From NCBI GenBank assembly GCA_900550745.1, contig URTO01000172.1, positions 1 through 5,140 on the forward strand: a DNA stretch of 5,140 nucleotides, in the 5' to 3' direction. The DNA comes from an uncultured Desulfovibrio sp. (lineage in GTDB: Bacteria > Desulfobacterota > Desulfovibrionia > Desulfovibrionales > Desulfovibrionaceae). Below the pieces are notes generated by a model. The model was not told the origin of the DNA. It saw only the letters and a program-made list of their open reading frames with translations, and searched no databases. A program made the position numbers and the translations under genes. Below, one piece after another: positions 1 through 5,140 of this stretch (the first letter of the stretch is position 1; the number at the start of each line of letters is the position of its first letter).

Positions 1-210
1 AGTTCTTGTCATTCCCACCGCCTTAAGGGTATCCCCGAATTCGATTGAGACAGCGGTGCGGCTGACGATCTGCTGGATGGCGAAGTCGCGCTCTTCCCTG
101 CTTTTGTCCGAACAGGTGCGGCTCCCGGCCAACGCGGTACTGGTGGCCTGAAAAAACGCTGCCTCTTCCCGCATTCCAACGCCTCAAGCTGGCAAGAAAA
201 GGGAAAAAAT
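1..210 (-). pseudogene. hsdR: Remnant of type I restriction enzyme R subunit (HsdR), C-terminal region, frameshifted and partial
   Basis: Read on the minus strand, the frame ending at positions 1-3 gives MREEAAFFQATSTALAG from about 174 downward, then SREERDFAIQQIVSRTAVS at roughly 90-34, then a stretch ending GMTRT at the window edge. From memory of the family, this matches the HsdR C-terminal region without gaps: an FFQAV-x-AAL segment, a charged E-E-x-D-x-AI-x-QIVSRAV segment, then a V-D-x-F-x-AAGL segment. In the same frame a TGA lies at 184-186. Just upstream the family pattern is recovered only by switching frame: FSLFLP (204-190), then LEAL in another frame (188-177), then back to MREEAAFF. 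A net loss of about three bases in two places would restore it, so this looks like decay. In the intact enzyme the R subunit is the ATP-dependent DNA-translocating nuclease working with HsdM and HsdS. Neither of those, nor the HsdR motor, is seen here, and the gene runs off the left edge. Family assignment is fairly sure; pseudogene status is likely but could in part reflect sequencing error. Confidence 0.68.
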
Positions 211-775
211 ACGTTGTTCCTGAGACAACACCCGTCGGGCGGCATCCGGGGCGACCTCACTGCCCCTCACATAAGCGCGTGCCGCAGGAGCAGGCTGGGG
301 GGAAATAGGAAAATGAAGGCCGTGCCATAAGAAATGGCTGATGCTTTCTTTCCTGAAATTCCAAGGGAGTAACCGGCAATATGCCTCAGGTATGGGCTCC
401 GCCGACGGACGGCTGGAGAAAGGGGGCCGTATTTTCTCACCATGCTGTGGAGATAACACAGCCGCATCTATGACAGGGCCCGATAACTGTTCCCCAAAAC
501 ATCCATCCTAAAAATGATGCCGACTACAGGCAGCAATAAAGCATCATCCTGAGGACGCTTGAAATCCGCAGGCGGCCAGTGCCGCGAAACGCTTTCCGCC
601 GCGAGCCTGCCCGTCTTGCCGTGCATCTTGATTTCGCTGGCCTTTTATGTGCTTGACGGCATACGGAAACGCGCCCGGCGCAGCGCCCCCGCCCTTACGG
701 GGCGGCTTCCGATCCGGGGGAAGGCACGGCGGGGCATGATTCTTGCCCGAAGCGGGAAAAAATCATAGGTTGGAA
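211..775. other. Region with no convincing gene
   Basis: No reading frame here has a good ribosome binding site together with recognisable protein content. Minus-strand frames of 66 and 91 codons around 184-467 show no family pattern I know; the 66-codon frame has one short hydrophobic run near its end. The stretch may be further decayed accessory DNA continuing the hsdR remnant. A hairpin with a perfect 6-bp stem (CCGCCC/GGGCGG, 689-694 with 700-705, 5-base loop) is present but lacks a following T run. A second short GGGCA/TGCCC pair lies at 732-736 and 744-748. A weak promoter-like pair (TTGCCC at 743-748, CATAGG at 764-769, spacing 15) is too poor to call. Confidence 0.5.
444..462. repeat. 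Inverted repeat, 6-bp arms
   Basis: GCTGTG at 444-449 and CACAGC at 457-462 form a perfect dyad with a 7-base spacer (GAGATAA). The size and spacing would suit a small operator or a weak hairpin, but there is no adjacent gene start on either strand that it clearly serves. It could be chance. Confidence 0.3.
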
Positions 776-794
776 CGGCGCACGCCGCTTTTTT
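776..794 (+). terminator. Short terminator-like hairpin in the phosphoribosyltransferase leader
   Basis: CGGC (776-779) pairs with GCCG (784-787) around a GCAC loop, followed after one base by six T (789-794). The shape is that of a Rho-independent terminator, though with a short stem. It sits 40 bases before the ATG at 835. It could end transcription entering from the left, or act as an attenuator in the leader of the downstream gene; a run of six A at 757-762 could pair with the T tract. I see no match to the purine riboswitch core. The stem is small, so the call is moderate at best. Confidence 0.4.
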
Positions 795-825
795 GAAACC
801 ATCGGGCCCGCACCCGTATTCAATC

Positions 826-830
826 GGAGG
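826..830 (+). promoter_or_regulatory. Ribosome binding site deciding the phosphoribosyltransferase start
   Basis: GGAGG at 826-830 lies 4 bases before the ATG at 835. It selects this ATG over the in-frame upstream TTG at 793, which lies in the T tract of the hairpin and has no such site. Confidence 0.85.
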
Positions 831-834
831 AGAG

Positions 835-1413
835 ATGAAATTTTTTGACTTTGAAATCATGGGGTTGAAAAGAAAACTGCCGTATGTGCAGGTGGGTGAA
901 AATCTGGCGCTGGCCAGCTTTGTGGTGCTCTCGGACACCGAACTGATCCGAACCGTGGCCCCAGAGCTTCTGAAGCGCCTCCCCGAAGTGGACGTACTCA
1001 TGACCGCAGAAGCCAAAGGCATCTGCCTCACCTACGAACTCAGCCGCCTGATGGGCATGAAGGATTTCGTCGTCGCCAGAAAAAGCCGCAAGCCCTACAT
1101 GCAGAACCCCGTTTCCCACTCCGTCCGTTCCGTCACCACCCAGAAGGAACAGCACCTCTGGCTGGACGGCTGCGAAGCTGAAAAGCTCAAGGGCAAACGC
1201 GTGGCCCTCATCGACGACGTGATCGCCACCGGCGAATCCCTTGAGGCACTGGAAACGCTGGCCAAGTCGGCCGGGGCCAACATCGTGGCCCGTGCGGCCA
1301 TCCTCGCCGAGCTGGAATCCGTCCACCGCACCGACATCATCTACCTGAAAGAGCATTACGTATTCCGGCCCAACCCCGACGGCAGCTATACGCCGATCGA
1401 ATCGCTCAAATAG
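835..1413 (+). CDS. Phosphoribosyltransferase, adenine/xanthine type (purine salvage)
   Basis: A 192-residue cytoplasmic type I phosphoribosyltransferase. Such enzymes join a purine base to PRPP, giving the nucleotide and pyrophosphate. The PRPP-binding motif VALIDDVIATGES is at residues 123-135, with the paired acidic residues D127 and D128. TAEAKGI at 57-63 corresponds to the TEARG/TIEASG loop of Apt and Xpt. ARKSRKPY at 81-88 resembles the ARKRKS segment of Bacillus xanthine phosphoribosyltransferase and the VRKPGK segment of Apt. Length fits both families (about 180-195 residues). The ATG at 835 has a strong ribosome binding site; the longer frame from the TTG at 793 would add 14 residues unlike the family. 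Its own terminator follows directly, so it looks monocistronic. The base used (adenine, xanthine, guanine or hypoxanthine) cannot be read from the sequence, so I give no symbol. A regulatory PurR-like role is less likely, since there is no N-terminal DNA-binding domain. Confidence 0.92.
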   Translation: MKFFDFEIMGLKRKLPYVQVGENLALASFVVLSDTELIRTVAPELLKRLPEVDVLMTAEAKGICLTYELSRLMGMKDFVVARKSRKPYMQNPVSHSVRSVTTQKEQHLWLDGCEAEKLKGKRVALIDDVIATGESLEALETLAKSAGANIVARAAILAELESVHRTDIIYLKEHYVFRPNPDGSYTPIESLK

Positions 1414-1423
1414 CCTTCCGCAC

Positions 1424-1459
1424 GGCGGCGGGAGAACGGATCGTTCCCCGCCGCCTTTT
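1424..1459 (+). terminator. Rho-independent terminator after the phosphoribosyltransferase gene
   Basis: It starts 11 bases after the stop codon. GGCGGCGGG (1424-1432) pairs perfectly with CCCGCCGCC (1447-1455). Beyond a bulged A at 1433 the stem continues with GAAC (1434-1437) and GTTC (1443-1446) around the loop GGATC. Four T follow (1456-1459). The stem is very stable; the T run is short. Confidence 0.85.
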
Positions 1460-1535
1460 CTCGTCCGCATACTCCCCGCCCCGGCGTTTTCCCGCGTGCC
1501 GCCGCCCTTTCCCCTTTTCCGACGTACCGCCGGGC

Positions 1536-1683
1536 ATCGGGAGCCCCCGATCCGGGGAACCGTGTTTTTCCGCCGCCGTGCTTGCGTATCGCGTTCTTTT
1601 AGTGAACAATCCGCCGACGGCGTCCCGATGAGGGGACCATACGGACGCCGCCGGGGTTCAACGCCGTTTACGGCCGCCGAACC
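1536..1683 (+). promoter_or_regulatory. Leader of the symporter gene with several inverted repeats
   Basis: About 300 bases separate the previous gene from the symporter. Three dyads lie in it. ATCGGG (1536-1541) pairs with CCCGAT (1546-1551) around a 4-base loop. CGGCGTCC (1618-1625) pairs with GGACGCCG (1643-1650) around a 17-base loop. GGTTC (1655-1659) pairs with GAACC (1679-1683) and encloses GCCG (1663-1666), a TTTA loop and CGGC (1671-1674). The last element ends 12 bases before the AGGAG ribosome binding site, so folding could affect translation. It matches no riboswitch class that I recognise. In such GC-rich DNA some short dyads are expected by chance; the 8-bp and nested ones are the strongest. 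Confidence 0.4.
1583..1610 (+). promoter_or_regulatory. Possible weak promoter for the symporter gene
   Basis: TTGCGT (1583-1588) and AACAAT (1605-1610) are spaced by 16 bases, roughly matching sigma-70 boxes (3 of 6 and 4 of 6). The -10 box overlaps a small dyad GTTC (1593-1596) / GAAC (1604-1607). It falls where a promoter would be needed, after the upstream terminator and before the leader hairpins at 1618-1683. The match is weak. Confidence 0.25.
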
Positions 1684-1700
1684 GCACAATACTACGGGAG

Positions 1701-1705
1701 AGGAG
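1701..1705 (+). promoter_or_regulatory. Ribosome binding site of the symporter gene
   Basis: AGGAG at 1701-1705, 5 bases before the ATG at 1711, within the purine-rich run GGGAGAGGAG. It fixes the start and makes the overlapping out-of-frame reading from 1496 unlikely to be real. Confidence 0.85.
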
Positions 1706-1710
1706 TTTTT

Positions 1711-3090
1711 ATGGAAGCATCGTTTTTTCCGTCCATCGTGGCCTTCATCTGGATCGGCATCCTGCTCATGCTCGGAACCTACCTCCGGGCGAAGGTTCCG
1801 TTTCTCCAACGGATACTGTTTCCCGCTTCCCTGATCGGCGGGCTCATCGGCTTCGTGCTCATCAACGCCGGATGGCTCGGCGTACCGACCACGGAAGGCT
1901 GGAAGGCGATCGATCAGGCCCCGTTCGGCACGCTCACCTTCCATTTATTCGCCTTCGGCTTCGTCGGCATCGGTTTCCTTGAATCCGCCCAAAAGACGGA
2001 CAACAGCAAGGTCGTCCTGCGCGGGGCTCTGTGGATCGCGCTGCTGTTCACCATGATGTTCTGCATCCAAGCCCTGCTCGGCAAGGGCATCTTCGCCGCC
2101 TGGGCCAACCTCTTCGGCGGGCAGTTTGAAACCGTCAACGGCTACCTGCTCGGCGCGGGCTTCACGCAAGGGCCGGGCCAGACGCTGGCCTACGCCAGCA
2201 TCTGGGAAAACACCTACAAGACCGCCAACGCCATCAACACGGGGCTGGCCTTCGCCGCCGTTGGCTTCCTCGTCGCCGGTCTGGTGGGCGTACCGCTGGC
2301 CCTGTACGGGCTCAAGAAGGGCTGGGCCGCCTGCGAGGACGGCAAGGGCCTGCCCCGCTGCCTGCTGCGCGGCCTGCGCGACGAGGGCGACAACCCGTCC
2401 TGCGCCTTCAGCACCACGCACCCCGCGAACATCGACTCGTTCGGGTTCCACATGGGCCTCATGGCCGCCACCTACGGCCTCGCCTACCTTGTGGCCGTGG
2501 CATGGACACTGTATGCGCCGCAGGCCCTCAGGGGGCTCGGCTTCGGCATGCTGTTCTTCTGGGGCATGCTCGTGGCGATGGGCGTGCGCAAGTTCATGAA
2601 GGCCCGCCGCATCAACACCCTGCTCGACAACGAAACCTGCCACCGCATCACCAACATGACGGTGGACTTCATGATCTGTTCCGTGTTCATGGGCATCCAG
2701 TTCAGCACCCTTCAGGACATCCTCATGCCCTTCGGGCTGTCGATCATCGTGGCCACCGTCATTACCCTCGCCCTGTGCCTGTGGTTCGGACGCCGCTCCC
2801 CCGAATACGGCTTTGAGCGCTGCCTCGCCCTGTTCGGCTACTGCACGGGAACGGCCGCGTCAGGCCTGCTGCTCCTGCGCATCGCCGATCCGGAATTCCG
2901 TACGCCCGTGGCTGTGGAAATCGGCGCCATGAACGTCTGCCTGCTGTTCATTTTCGACACGACGGTCACGCTGTCCATGCCCTTCGCGCCACGCGAGGGC
3001 TTCCCCCTCGCATGGATTTTCTTGGGCATAGCCGTCGGCATCCCCATCATCATGTACTTCCTCAAGCTGATACGAAAGCCGGCACTCTAG
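1711..3090 (+). CDS. Membrane transporter, probable sodium:glutamate symporter (ESS/GltS) family member, divergent
   Basis: A 459-residue inner-membrane protein with about ten hydrophobic segments, near residues 8-24, 34-52, 73-90, 103-122, 174-200, 243-267, 272-291, 315-332, 337-359, 400-420 and 431-453. Two halves are separated by a polar loop at about 201-241 holding three cysteines (C208, C217, C231). Each half carries a glycine-rich stretch where the ESS fold has its re-entrant pore loop: GAGFTQGPGQ at 148-157 and GYCTGTAASG at 376-385. In E. coli GltS the matching places read SGGHGTG and a CGFGLGATP-like segment, so the positions agree but the motifs differ. It is also longer than GltS (401 residues). 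ESS proteins import glutamate with sodium. The substrate here may be another carboxylate or amino acid. The gene has its own leader and no close upstream partner; an amidohydrolase lies 259 bp downstream. Transporter role is near certain, family likely, substrate unknown. Confidence 0.78.
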   Translation: MEASFFPSIVAFIWIGILLMLGTYLRAKVPFLQRILFPASLIGGLIGFVLINAGWLGVPTTEGWKAIDQAPFGTLTFHLFAFGFVGIGFLESAQKTDNSKVVLRGALWIALLFTMMFCIQALLGKGIFAAWANLFGGQFETVNGYLLGAGFTQGPGQTLAYASIWENTYKTANAINTGLAFAAVGFLVAGLVGVPLALYGLKKGWAACEDGKGLPRCLLRGLRDEGDNPSCAFSTTHPANIDSFGFHMGLMAATYGLAYLVAVAWTLYAPQALRGLGFGMLFFWGMLVAMGVRKFMKARRINTLLDNETCHRITNMTVDFMICSVFMGIQFSTLQDILMPFGLSIIVATVITLALCLWFGRRSPEYGFERCLALFGYCTGTAASGLLLLRIADPEFRTPVAVEIGAMNVCLLFIFDTTVTLSMPFAPREGFPLAWIFLGIAVGIPIIMYFLKLIRKPAL

Positions 3091-3098
3091 CCGCATCA

Positions 3099-3141
3099 CC
3101 GGGCCGCTTCCGGGCCGCAGGCCGTTTCGGAAGCGGCCCGG
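3099..3141 (+). terminator. Long perfect hairpin after the symporter gene, without a T run
   Basis: CCGGGCCGCTTCC (3099-3111) and GGAAGCGGCCCGG (3129-3141) form a 13-bp perfect stem 8 bases after the stop codon. The 17-base loop contains a further GGCC-GCA-GGCC mini-stem (3113-3123). The place is right for a terminator, but the sequence that follows is G-rich with no T tract. It is therefore more likely a hairpin that protects the mRNA 3' end, or a T-less or Rho-assisted terminator. It may let some transcripts reach the downstream amidohydrolase gene. Confidence 0.55.
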
Positions 3142-3187
3142 CGGGGGCGGCGGCGCGGCCCCGACGGGGAACCTCTCCCCGCTCCCG

Positions 3188-3225
3188 CGTTCCGCTCCGT
3201 TCCCGCCAAGCGCCGTTCCGCTCCG
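3188..3225. repeat. 12-bp direct repeat upstream of the amidohydrolase gene
   Basis: CGTTCCGCTCCG occurs at 3188-3199 and again at 3214-3225, a period of 26 bases. The second copy overlaps a small dyad CGTTC (3214-3218) / GAACG (3227-3231). Tandem sites in an upstream region can be regulator binding sites; a GC-rich duplication by slippage is the alternative. No regulator gene is in the window. Confidence 0.45.
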
Positions 3226-3336
3226 CGAACGCCGGGGCCGGAACCGCCCGAACATCTTGCCCGTCCGGCCCGCTCCAACGGCGCTCACGGCATCGCCACG
3301 AGCGTCATGTGTCCCGGACCAACCGTATGATCCGCC

Positions 3337-3342
3337 AAGGAG
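3337..3342 (+). promoter_or_regulatory. Ribosome binding site deciding the amidohydrolase start
   Basis: AAGGAG at 3337-3342, 7 bases before the ATG at 3350. It favours this start over the in-frame ATG at 3257, whose extra 31 residues are proline- and arginine-rich and unlike the family. Confidence 0.88.
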
Positions 3343-3349
3343 TCCGCCT

Positions 3350-4957
3350 ATGCCTTATGCCAGCCAACTGCTGTTCAACGCCGTCATCCTGACGCTGGAT
3401 GCTCACGATACCGTGGCCTCGGCCATCGCGCTCGACGGGGATCGCATTCTCGCCGTGGGCACCCTCGAAGACCTCGCCCCCTTCGTCGGCCCGGACACAA
3501 TCCGCCGCGACATGGAAGGGAAAACCGTCATGCCCGGCTTTTACGACGCGCACGGGCATATCCTGCTCACGGCGTCGATGCTGGACTGGGAAGACCTCAA
3601 CTCCCCGCCCATCGGCACCTGCCGCACGCTTGAGGACTGCCTCTCCCGGCTGCGCGAACGCGCCGCGAAGACGCCCGCCGGGGAATGGATCCTGGCCTAC
3701 GGCTTCGACGACACGCTGATGGAGGAAAAACGTTTCCCCACCCGTACGGAGCTCGATTCCGTCAGCACCGAACACCCCATCCTCGTGCAGCACATTTCCA
3801 TCCACTTCGGGACGCTGAACAGCGCCGGGTTCGCCGCGCTGGGCATCGACCGCGACACGCCTGATCCAGAGGGCGGGGTCATCCGCCGCGAGGCCGACGG
3901 CTCGCTGCACGGCGTGGTCGAGGAACGCGCCCTGTTCGATCTGGTTTCGCCGCGCCTGCCCGTGTTTTCCCGCGAACATCAGGTACAGAACATCGCCAGG
4001 ACATCGCGGGAGGTCTATGCGGCACGCGGCATCACCACCGCGCTGGACGCGGGCGTGCTCGACTACGACAGCGCCGAGGCCCTGCGGGAAACCTGCGAGC
4101 GGGGGCTGCTCGCCGTCCGCGCGCACATCAACCCCTACTACTATCTGGACAGGAACGATCCGCGCCTGCACTTTGAGGGCCAGATAACCACCGGCGGCGT
4201 GAAAATCATGAGCGACGGCTCGCTGCAAGGCTTCACCGCCTTCCTGTCCAAGCCCTACCATACCCCGTTCAAGGGCGATCCCAATTACAAGGGCTACCCC
4301 GCCTATTCTCGTGAGGAGCTGTTCGCCATCGTCGAGGAGGCGCACCGGAACGGGCAGTTCCTCATCCACGCAAACGGCGACGGGGCTATGGACGACGCGC
4401 TGGATGCCCTTGAAGCCGCACAGGCCAAGTACCCCCGTGAAGGCTGCCGCCACATCCTGATCCACGCCCAGACCATCCGGGACGATCAACTGGATCGGCT
4501 CGGCAAGGCGGGCTTCACGCCCACGTTCTTCGTACCGCACGTCTACTACTGGGGCGATCGGCACCGCGACATCTTCCTCGGGCCCGAACGCGCCCCGCGC
4601 ATGGACCCCATCCGTTCGGCCATCGATCGCGGCTACGTCTGCACGTCGCACTGCGACACGCCGATCACTCCGGTCAAGCCCTTCCTGTCCATATGGGCCT
4701 GCGTGAACCGCCTCACCTCATCGGGAAAGGTTCTCGGCCCCGACCAGCGCATCTCCGTGCGGGAAGCCCTGCGCGCCCACACCATCAACGCCGCGTGGCA
4801 GCATTTCGAGGAAAAGGATCGGGGCTCGCTGGAGCCGGGCAAATTCGCCGACTTCATCCTGCTCGATACCAACCCGCTGGAGTGCGCGCCCGAAGCCCTG
4901 CGCGACATCCGCGTGCTTGAAACCGTCGTCGGCGGGAATACCGTCTTCACGCTCTGA
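3350..4957 (+). CDS. Metal-dependent amidohydrolase, YtcJ / N-substituted formamide deformylase type (Amidohydrolase_3)
   Basis: A 535-residue cytoplasmic enzyme without a signal peptide, about the usual length for the family. Its order is typical: an N-terminal small beta domain (1-60, with the ILAVG strand), the metal-binding MPGFYDAHGH motif at 61-70 (H68 and H70), VKIMSDGSLQG at 284-294 with K285, FLIHANGDGAMDDALD at 337-352 with H340, LIHAQ at 370-374 with H372, SHCDTPITP at 433-441 with D436, and a closing EPGKFADFILLD segment at 495-506 returning to the beta domain. The first and later histidines, K285 and D436 are the expected metal site, inferred from family knowledge. Members hydrolyse C-N bonds in amides, formamides or cyclic ureas; the substrate here cannot be read. 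The SHCDTPITP form matches a YtcJ subgroup rather than the commoner GSDAPV form. It may act on something the preceding transporter imports. No promoter is clear in the 259-bp gap; a strong terminator follows. Confidence 0.93.
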   Translation: MPYASQLLFNAVILTLDAHDTVASAIALDGDRILAVGTLEDLAPFVGPDTIRRDMEGKTVMPGFYDAHGHILLTASMLDWEDLNSPPIGTCRTLEDCLSRLRERAAKTPAGEWILAYGFDDTLMEEKRFPTRTELDSVSTEHPILVQHISIHFGTLNSAGFAALGIDRDTPDPEGGVIRREADGSLHGVVEERALFDLVSPRLPVFSREHQVQNIARTSREVYAARGITTALDAGVLDYDSAEALRETCERGLLAVRAHINPYYYLDRNDPRLHFEGQITTGGVKIMSDGSLQGFTAFLSKPYHTPFKGDPNYKGYPAYSREELFAIVEEAHRNGQFLIHANGDGAMDDALDALEAAQAKYPREGCRHILIHAQTIRDDQLDRLGKAGFTPTFFVPHVYYWGDRHRDIFLGPERAPRMDPIRSAIDRGYVCTSHCDTPITPVKPFLSIWACVNRLTSSGKVLGPDQRISVREALRAHTINAAWQHFEEKDRGSLEPGKFADFILLDTNPLECAPEALRDIRVLETVVGGNTVFTL

Positions 4958-4977
4958 TCCCTTTCTTCTCCGTAGCC

Positions 4978-5017
4978 AAGGCCGGCGTTCCCATATGGAG
5001 GAACGCCGGCCTTTTTT
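4978..5017 (+). terminator. Strong Rho-independent terminator after the amidohydrolase gene
   Basis: GGCCGGCGTTCC (4980-4991) pairs perfectly with GGAACGCCGGCC (5000-5011) around the 8-base loop CATATGGA, followed by six T (5012-5017). Two A at 4978-4979 can pair with the first two T, giving 14 bp. It starts 20 bases after the stop codon and closes the transcription unit. Confidence 0.96.
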
Positions 5018-5073
5018 CGGCCCCTGAGCGGCACGCACTGTACGGCTCCGTATTCCGCGCTTCCTAGGCCGTG

Positions 5074-5140
5074 TTGTCATACTATACATAACATATTGAA
5101 ATAATTTAATATTCTTTAAAGCCATAAAAAATATTTTCAA
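5074..5140. promoter_or_regulatory. AT-rich stretch, probable control region of a gene beyond the right edge
   Basis: After the terminator the composition changes abruptly: 43 of the last 50 bases are A or T, against strongly GC-rich coding sequence elsewhere. It includes a TTGTCA (5074-5079), several TATA-like runs (for example CATATT at 5092-5097 and TTTAAT at 5105-5110), and A and T tracts. I cannot fix a well-spaced -35/-10 pair on either strand. An UP element, a nucleoid-protein binding site, or the margin of acquired DNA would all look like this. No ribosome binding site or start is visible before the edge. Confidence 0.4.

Noticed and set aside
559..768. 69-codon plus-strand frame starting at TTG, with a short hydrophobic run
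   Set aside because: The start has only a weak GAGGA-like sequence 3 bases ahead, the second half is R/A/G-rich, and there is no family resemblance. Not enough to call a gene.
1460..1683. A known riboswitch (fluoride or purine type) in the symporter leader
   Set aside because: I looked for the conserved core strings of these classes near the GATGAGGGG stretch at 1627-1635 and in the stems; the core bases do not fit. Only generic structure can be claimed.
820..1944. 374-codon minus-strand open frame
   Set aside because: It lies across the phosphoribosyltransferase gene, its terminator and the start of the symporter gene. Its content is low-complexity G/R/E/H-rich sequence typical of the antisense of GC-rich codons, and it shows no family motif.
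1945..2643. 232-codon minus-strand open frame
   Set aside because: Antisense to the symporter, with repetitive A/E/G/H/V composition and no membrane or catalytic pattern.
3305..4651. 448-codon minus-strand open frame
   Set aside because: It is antisense to the amidohydrolase, whose plus-strand frame shows all catalytic motifs. The minus frame is G/V/A/D-rich with no recognisable domain, so it is a codon-bias shadow.
4718..5140. 140-codon minus-strand frame entering from the right edge with an AT-rich beginning
   Set aside because: It reads straight through the terminator stem and into the antisense of the amidohydrolase. Only its first 20 or so residues come from non-coding DNA, and there is no supporting motif.
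1..5140. CRISPR array, tRNA, rRNA, insertion sequence ends or attachment sites
   Set aside because: No regularly spaced repeats, cloverleaf-like sequence, transposase reading frame or paired terminal inverted repeats were found by reading both strands.

Overview
The window looks like a chromosomal stretch from a GC-rich Gram-negative bacterium. The coding regions are strongly GC-biased at third codon positions, and all three complete genes carry good Shine-Dalgarno sites. The gene set and protein style (an xpt/apt-like phosphoribosyltransferase, an ESS-type symporter, a YtcJ-type amidohydrolase) would fit a Desulfovibrionaceae-like anaerobe such as Bilophila or Desulfovibrio. That placement is an impression from sequence style, not something proven here.

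Layout: positions 1-210 hold, on the minus strand, a frameshifted remnant of the C-terminal region of a type I restriction enzyme R subunit (HsdR). It runs off the left edge. About 620 bases without a convincing gene follow (about 211-834), containing a few inverted repeats and a short terminator-like hairpin just before the first gene. Then three complete plus-strand genes follow: a phosphoribosyltransferase of the adenine/xanthine type (835-1413) with a strong terminator of its own; a long leader with several inverted repeats ahead of a 459-residue membrane protein resembling the sodium:glutamate symporter (ESS/GltS) family (1711-3090); and a 535-residue amidohydrolase of the YtcJ/N-substituted formamide deformylase type (3350-4957), closed by a textbook intrinsic terminator (4978-5017). 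The last 65 or so bases are suddenly very AT-rich and probably belong to the control region of a gene beyond the right edge.

How the genes relate: the phosphoribosyltransferase is separated from the rest by its own terminator and is probably a stand-alone purine-salvage gene. The symporter and amidohydrolase are 259 bp apart with a long hairpin between them, so they may be separate units. Even so, a carboxylate or amino-acid importer beside a cytoplasmic amide hydrolase is a plausible uptake-and-hydrolysis pair for an N-substituted amide or acylated amino acid; this is inference only. I found no clear new multi-gene system. The items most worth checking are the decayed restriction gene, the structured leader before the symporter, and the divergent pore-loop motifs of that symporter.
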